Assembly (NCBI GenBank): GCA_029262235.1
Contig: JAJCZU010000004.1
Location: 744,001 to 808,000 of the forward strand
DNA from: Candidatus Eiseniibacteriota bacterium
GTDB taxonomy: Bacteria; Orphanbacterota; Orphanbacteria; Orphanbacterales; Orphanbacteraceae
Direction: 5' to 3'
Length of the DNA stretch: 64,000 nt
This document shows positions 59,970 to 64,000 of this stretch, in pieces. A program made the translations under genes and the position numbers. Positions within the stretch are counted from its first letter, which is position 1; each line of letters starts with the position of its first letter. The notes below the pieces were generated by a model. The model ran no database searches. It saw nothing but the letters and a program-made list of their open reading frames with translations, and was not told where the DNA came from.

Positions 59970-61928
59970 ATGCAGGCGAATGAGCAAACCAACGCGCGTG
60001 CGGGGTCCGCGGCGGGCACGCTGACGGCGACTGCTTTGATCGGCTTCATCGGCGCGATCTGGCAGTGGAGGCGCGCGCTGACCGCCGACCCGTTTCACTA
60101 CGCCGACAGCGGTACGATCGCTTCCGCCCTTCTCTTTTCGCTGGCACTCTTCGTCGGATTGGCGGCCGTCATCTGGCTGCTCACACGACTCCTTCGCGCC
60201 CACCTGCTGGCGCCGGCACTTCTTGCGGCTTCCTTCCTCTACCTCGAATTCCTGGCGTGGTTCGCGGGGCGTCAGATCTCGGTCAGGACGCCGACGTTCG
60301 TGATCGGCATTCTGCTCACGTCAGTAGCGGCCGTCATCCTGGCGGGAGTGGTGCGAAGAGGCACGGGCCGGCGCATTTTCACGCGTATTCTGATGGCCGC
60401 CGCGCTCGTTCTGGTGATGGCGACAGCACTTCCTCTCGCTGCGCTGCTGCAGGGGGATCAGGAGAGCGACGGGCATCACGCGACCGCGCTTTCGGATCGC
60501 CGGCCCGCGCCGCCCGGCGCACCGAACCTCGTGCTCATCACGATCGATACGCTGCGCCCCGACTTTCTCGGCGCGTACGGAAATCCGGCCGTCTACACGC
60601 CCCATATCGACCGGTACGCGCGCGAGGGAACGCAGGTGATGCGCGCGCTCTCGTCGATTCCGATCACGCTGCCCAGCCACGCGACGATCATGACCGGGAC
60701 GCACCCTTCCACGCACGGCATCAACAACAACGGCTTCCCGTTCACGCAGGCCGAAGAGACGGTGCTTGCCGGACATTTGCGAAACCACGGGTATCGAACG
60801 GGGGCGTTCGTCGCTGCCTATCCGCTCGACGGCGCCTTCGGCCTCGGGGTCGGGTTCGATGTGTACGATGACGAAACCGAAGACGCGGCCATTCTTTCCG
60901 TATATCGATTCCGCAAGTTTTTGAACGAGACTTCCACGGGCGCTGTCCTGAAACGCCTCGGACGTCGCGTCATGGACCACGGTGTGGCGGAACGCAAGGG
61001 TGAGGTCGTGTGGGGCGCGGCCCGCGTATGGCTCGAAGAGCAGGATGAAAGCCCGTTCTTTCTATGGCTTCATTTCTATGATCCGCACGCTCCCTATGAT
61101 CCGGGGCCGATCGGGACTCGCCTGTATGAAGACCGCACCGTTCTGCGTGGCGGAATGGAACTCGATGAGATCGAAGTGCCGCCGTACGCGCGGCTCAAAG
61201 ACGCGAAGGACATGAAGGATTACCGCGGTCTTTACGCGGGGGAAGTGACGCGCCTCGACCGCGTGATCGGTGAGGTCGGCGCGTACTTCGATCAGCGCGG
61301 ATGGAGCGCGCGCACTCTCTTTGCGTTGACGGCGGACCACGGCGAAGGACTCGGCTCGCATGACATTCTGACTCATGCGCCGCGATTGCACGACGAGCAG
61401 CTCGCGGTGCCGCTCTTCCTGCGCGGGCCCGGAATCGCCCGCGGAGAACTTTCGCGGGCGCCGTTTCGGCTGGTCGATCTGGCGCCGACGCTGCTTGCCC
61501 GGGCCGCTCTGCCGCCGCTCCCGGACGCGGAGGGCCGTGTGATGACGCTGGATCGCGGGCTGAGAGGATCGGAAGAGACGGGAGCCGGGGAAGCCGGGGG
61601 CGACGCGGCGGGCGATGCGGCTCGCGATTTTCTGCACGTAGCCGAAACGCCGATTGACGGAGGGCGCCGCTCGCTTGAATCAGACGGCTGGAAACTGGTA
61701 CATACACTTCGCACGGGAGATTACGAACTCTTCGATCAGGTGAACGATCCCGGCGAAACGACAAATCGCATCACCGACAGGCAGGCCGATGACATGTTCC
61801 GGTCGCTCGGTGATCTGCTGGAGTCGATTCCTTCCGCGCTTCACGGAGGCAGCGCGCCGGATTTCGCGAACCTTCCCGAATCCGCGCGCGAGAAGCTCCG
61901 CGGCCTCGGATACCTGAACGATAACTAA
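59970..61928 (+). CDS. Membrane-anchored sulfatase-like hydrolase with Thr nucleophile
   Basis: A 652-residue protein. Residues ~20-170 form about five membrane segments. From ~185 a sulfatase fold begins with LVLITIDTLRPDFLGAYG (first metal Asp). The active site is ITLPSHATIMTGTHPSTHG near 231: the Cys/Ser-x-Pro-Ser-Arg signature of true sulfatases is replaced, leaving a Thr/Ser as nucleophile, as in phosphoethanolamine or glycerol-phosphate transferases. FLWLHFYDPHAPYDPGP and LTADHGEGLGSHD near 455 hold further ligands. The substrate is probably a phospho- or sulfo-ester in the envelope. ATG 59970 has TACTCT six bases upstream and no ribosome site. Confidence 0.82.
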   Translation: MQANEQTNARAGSAAGTLTATALIGFIGAIWQWRRALTADPFHYADSGTIASALLFSLALFVGLAAVIWLLTRLLRAHLLAPALLAASFLYLEFLAWFAGRQISVRTPTFVIGILLTSVAAVILAGVVRRGTGRRIFTRILMAAALVLVMATALPLAALLQGDQESDGHHATALSDRRPAPPGAPNLVLITIDTLRPDFLGAYGNPAVYTPHIDRYAREGTQVMRALSSIPITLPSHATIMTGTHPSTHGINNNGFPFTQAEETVLAGHLRNHGYRTGAFVAAYPLDGAFGLGVGFDVYDDETEDAAILSVYRFRKFLNETSTGAVLKRLGRRVMDHGVAERKGEVVWGAARVWLEEQDESPFFLWLHFYDPHAPYDPGPIGTRLYEDRTVLRGGMELDEIEVPPYARLKDAKDMKDYRGLYAGEVTRLDRVIGEVGAYFDQRGWSARTLFALTADHGEGLGSHDILTHAPRLHDEQLAVPLFLRGPGIARGELSRAPFRLVDLAPTLLARAALPPLPDAEGRVMTLDRGLRGSEETGAGEAGGDAAGDAARDFLHVAETPIDGGRRSLESDGWKLVHTLRTGDYELFDQVNDPGETTNRITDRQADDMFRSLGDLLESIPSALHGGSAPDFANLPESAREKLRGLGYLNDN

Positions 61929-61958
61929 GCGACGACTAAGCGACGACTAAGCGACGGC
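61926..61958. repeat. 11-bp tandem repeat at the stop codon
   Basis: Three head-to-tail copies of TAAGCGACGAC (the third differs at one base) start with the TAA stop codon of the sulfatase-like gene. The rest of the convergent gap to 62032 shows nothing further. Confidence 0.75.
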
Positions 61959-62032
61959 TGACCGCCAACTGAAAGACATCGGAACGAAGACTGGCCGACA
62001 ACCGAACGTGTGCGATTCGTCTTCATGGCCGC

Positions 62033-63922
62033 TCAGTGAAAGTCGACGAGGAACGATCGGCTCTCGAACGGGCGCAGTTCCTCCACGTTCAGTACGAGCG
62101 CGTCATTCTCACGCTCATACGTGTAGCTCGGCGCGTTGAACCCGATGACAGACGGCGTCACCGTGATCTTGCCGGGCGAGCGCGGGAGATACGTGCGCAG
62201 GTTGATCGCGGGAATCGGCTTGTCGTATTCGCTCGAAACATAGAGCCCGAGGCGATTCGGTCCGAGCACTTCGGTCCGGAAGCGCACGCCGTCACGCGCC
62301 TCCCACCAGTTCGCCACGTCTCCTCCGGTCGCGATCCACACTCTCTTCGAGCGCATGTAATTCACGAGCTTCGGGATCACGTCTTCCACGCCCTGCTTCG
62401 TCAGCAGATGTGTGTGAAACGACAGAAAATAGATCGTACCCATGCGGTAGTGCGCGAGGAACGACGTCTTGTACGCTTCGATTACGGCGCGCGGGTCCTT
62501 GAGATCCTGCGTAACGAGGAGTTCGTAGTCGTCGACGCCGACGCGCGGAATTTCGACGATGCGATTCGACTTCGAGCGCTTCCATGCCGTGCCGCCGCGC
62601 GCGATGGTGTGAATCGCGGGCACGGCAGAGGACGCCTCGAATCCGCCCACCATATAACGGTAGCCGGCGTGGGCAAGCGCGCGAATCGTCTCTTCGTCAT
62701 ACTTTTCCTCGGGCGGCCGAAACCCCACGCACGCCTGCCCCGTGATCTCCTCGAGATCGGCTTTCGTACGCGTGATGCGCGCGAGCTGCTTTTCATACTG
62801 CACGCCGCCGAGCGGTGAGTGGTCGTCCGAATGCGACCCGATTTCGCCGACGGCCGCAAGCCGCGTGGTAAGGGCCTCGTGATCGCGGGCGAGATCGGAC
62901 ACGCAGAAAAACGTTACGGGAACGTCGAGTTCGGTGAAAATGCGCTGCGTTTCTTCGGACGCCTGATAGAACGATTCGGTGTCCTGCGCGAAGATGACGG
63001 CCGAGCGCCGGCCCTCGGGCCACGTGTCGATCGCAGCCACCGGGCGCCGGGCGACCCAGTCGACCGCGTTCGTTGCGAGCCGCGCCGGAACGTTAGCGGT
63101 TTGTTCTTTCGTATGAAACGCCGTGAGGGGCATGCCGAACCAGACGAAACGGCCGTCGCCCGCGCTTGTGTGGAGCGCGAACGAGTAAGGCCCGCGGTCG
63201 GCTTCCGGCTCCAGGTCGACGAACTGACGCGCGCGGTCTGTGTAATAGCCGTCCGCCCAGTCGACGTTGTATGCGGCGAGTGCGAGTTTCCCGTCGAGCG
63301 CGCCGAGGATCGTTCCCTCCGGAATGCCGGCGGTTACGGGGGAGTGTCCGGAGGTCGAAACGAACCACGGCTTGACGCCGTCCGGAAGCGACGGAGAATC
63401 CGTGATCCTGCCGTTCGAGAAGCGTTCGATCATTTCGTAGCCGACCCACTCGCCCTTCTCGTCGCGCGCGCCCGTGTACCAGCTCGCGACTACGCCGCCG
63501 CCTGCCGCGAGATACTCGTCGATCCGTTCGCGCTCGAGCGCCGTGAGAGATATCGCGGCGGGCAGAACGAGCGCGTCGAAGCCCGCGCTCCGCGAAGCCG
63601 TCCATGACTCCAGCTCGCTGTCGGAAATCTTGACGACCGACGCGCCGGCGTCGGCAAGCCACTGCGCCCAGACTTCGGCCAGCGATTCGCCCATCGGCAG
63701 ATCCGTCTTCGCGAGATAGTCACGAGAATGCTTCGAGTCGAGCACGGCAACGCGCGCCGGATCCTCGTCGAGAAATCCCTGCCCGTCCATTGTGAAATAG
63801 CCGAACACGTTGCGCAGCAGCAGCAGATAGATCAGCACGCCGGAAGCGATCACGATCACGGCGAACAGAAGCATGTAGGCTTTCAGAAGCCATGGGGAAG
63901 AAATGCGCCCGGGCAATCCCAT
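62033..63922 (-). CDS. Membrane-anchored polysaccharide deacetylase-like protein
   Basis: A 629-residue protein with one N-terminal membrane segment (KAYMLLFAVIVIASGVLIYLLLL). Residues ~55-290 resemble a class I glutamine-amidotransferase-like or DUF4350-type domain (DALVLPAAISLTALERERIDEYLAAGGGVVAS). From ~300 a NodB-like deacetylase follows: VIFAQDTESFYQ near 312 with the metal Asp, GSHSDDHSPL near 362 with the His-x3-His pair, and ACVGFRPPEEKY. A beta-rich tail ends the protein. It probably removes acetyl groups from an envelope or extracellular polysaccharide. ATG 63922 follows the preceding stop without a gap. Confidence 0.82.
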   Translation of the reverse strand: MGLPGRISSPWLLKAYMLLFAVIVIASGVLIYLLLLRNVFGYFTMDGQGFLDEDPARVAVLDSKHSRDYLAKTDLPMGESLAEVWAQWLADAGASVVKISDSELESWTASRSAGFDALVLPAAISLTALERERIDEYLAAGGGVVASWYTGARDEKGEWVGYEMIERFSNGRITDSPSLPDGVKPWFVSTSGHSPVTAGIPEGTILGALDGKLALAAYNVDWADGYYTDRARQFVDLEPEADRGPYSFALHTSAGDGRFVWFGMPLTAFHTKEQTANVPARLATNAVDWVARRPVAAIDTWPEGRRSAVIFAQDTESFYQASEETQRIFTELDVPVTFFCVSDLARDHEALTTRLAAVGEIGSHSDDHSPLGGVQYEKQLARITRTKADLEEITGQACVGFRPPEEKYDEETIRALAHAGYRYMVGGFEASSAVPAIHTIARGGTAWKRSKSNRIVEIPRVGVDDYELLVTQDLKDPRAVIEAYKTSFLAHYRMGTIYFLSFHTHLLTKQGVEDVIPKLVNYMRSKRVWIATGGDVANWWEARDGVRFRTEVLGPNRLGLYVSSEYDKPIPAINLRTYLPRSPGKITVTPSVIGFNAPSYTYERENDALVLNVEELRPFESRSFLVDFH

Positions 63923-64000
63923 CTACGCGTCCCCTTCGCGATCATGTGACGCGCCGTGATCGTGCGACACGCCCTGCGCGCGCGGCCCGCTGGGAGCGCG
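63923..64000 (-). CDS. C-terminal fragment of an upstream gene (cut by window edge)
   Basis: The last 26 codons of an open frame that ends in TAG at 63925-63923, directly abutting the ATG of the deacetylase gene. The tail is polar and His/Asp-rich (VSHDHGASHDREGDA). Only the exact abutment and codon use like that of the neighbours support it; too little is visible to name. Confidence 0.4.
   Translation of the reverse strand, partial: RAPSGPRAQGVSHDHGASHDREGDA

Noticed and set aside
59970-61928. Calling this protein a true formylglycine sulfatase
   Set aside because: The Cys/Ser-x-Pro-Ser-Arg modification motif is not present; the aligned segment reads Thr-Leu-Pro-Ser-His.
1-64000. CRISPR array, tRNA, rRNA, prophage or intact insertion sequence
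   Set aside because: I looked for regularly spaced repeats, cloverleaf-like sequences, rRNA motifs and transposase or integrase proteins and found none. tRNA detection by eye is imperfect, so a covariance search would be needed to exclude one.

Overview
The window is 64 kb of GC-rich bacterial chromosome (my estimate by eye is a little over 60% G+C), densely coded on both strands. It contains no rRNA, tRNA, CRISPR array, prophage or intact insertion sequence that I could recognise. Lipoboxes, signal peptides, several predicted outer-membrane barrels, an AsmA-like protein and an exported M3 peptidase indicate a diderm. A DUF5916/CBM9-like barrel and a secreted protein ending in an aromatic-basic WGEVKSMFR tail suggest a member of the FCB superphylum or a neighbour (Eisenbacteria/Krumholzibacteriota-like). 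That placement is an inference, not a measurement.

Layout. 1-9.2 kb: a truncated membrane-anchored phosphodiesterase, an AsmA-family protein, a YpdA-like oxidoreductase coupled to an Eis-like acetyltransferase, and a transporter-HEAT fusion. 9.3-18.3 kb: a SpoIIE-type phosphatase with HAMP domain, a secreted protein of unknown role, the DUF5916 barrel, a structured non-coding element with terminator, a further barrel-like protein and a retropepsin-PDZ protein. 18.3-25 kb: family-5 uracil-DNA glycosylase, a MATE-like flippase coupled to a GT39-like glycosyltransferase, a lipoprotein, MoaB, and LtrA coupled to a CIA30 protein. 25-31.3 kb: a leader with a pyrimidine tract and a large imperfect palindrome, two exported subunit-like proteins, a fimbrial-type chaperone and, across a cupin and an AHSA1 gene, an opposing outer-membrane usher-like barrel with SdrD-like repeats. 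This is the best candidate for an uncharacterised system.

31.5-46.5 kb: an Ala/Gly-rich protein, then a leftward cell-surface operon (methyltransferase, epimerase, GT4, FAD glycerol-3-phosphate dehydrogenase) with a good promoter, DUF423, an LPG-synthase-like flippase, a YfhO-TPR membrane protein behind a thioredoxin, an HD protein, an AI-2E-type transporter, a small zinc-binding protein, and a TIGR04282 / VTT / TIGR04283 cluster. 46.6-52.3 kb: a small winged-helix-like protein, a probably leaderless ArsR-type regulator, an active/degenerate pair of CPBP proteases, an NmrA-like protein, a secreted protein with a putative sorting tail, and a lipoprotein. 52.3-64 kb: DUF1579, an exported PepF, a DUF2779 nuclease coupled to kynureninase-like and kynurenine-formamidase-like genes, a 300-bp nested palindromic element, an SPFH plus ribbon-helix-helix operon with a palindromic operator, a sulfatase-like membrane enzyme and a polysaccharide deacetylase.

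Many adjacent genes overlap by 4 bp (ATGA, GTGA or TTGA), so translational coupling is the main organising principle. Most of the content concerns the cell envelope: lipid-linked sugar assembly, flippases, outer-membrane barrels, surface fibres and envelope proteolysis.
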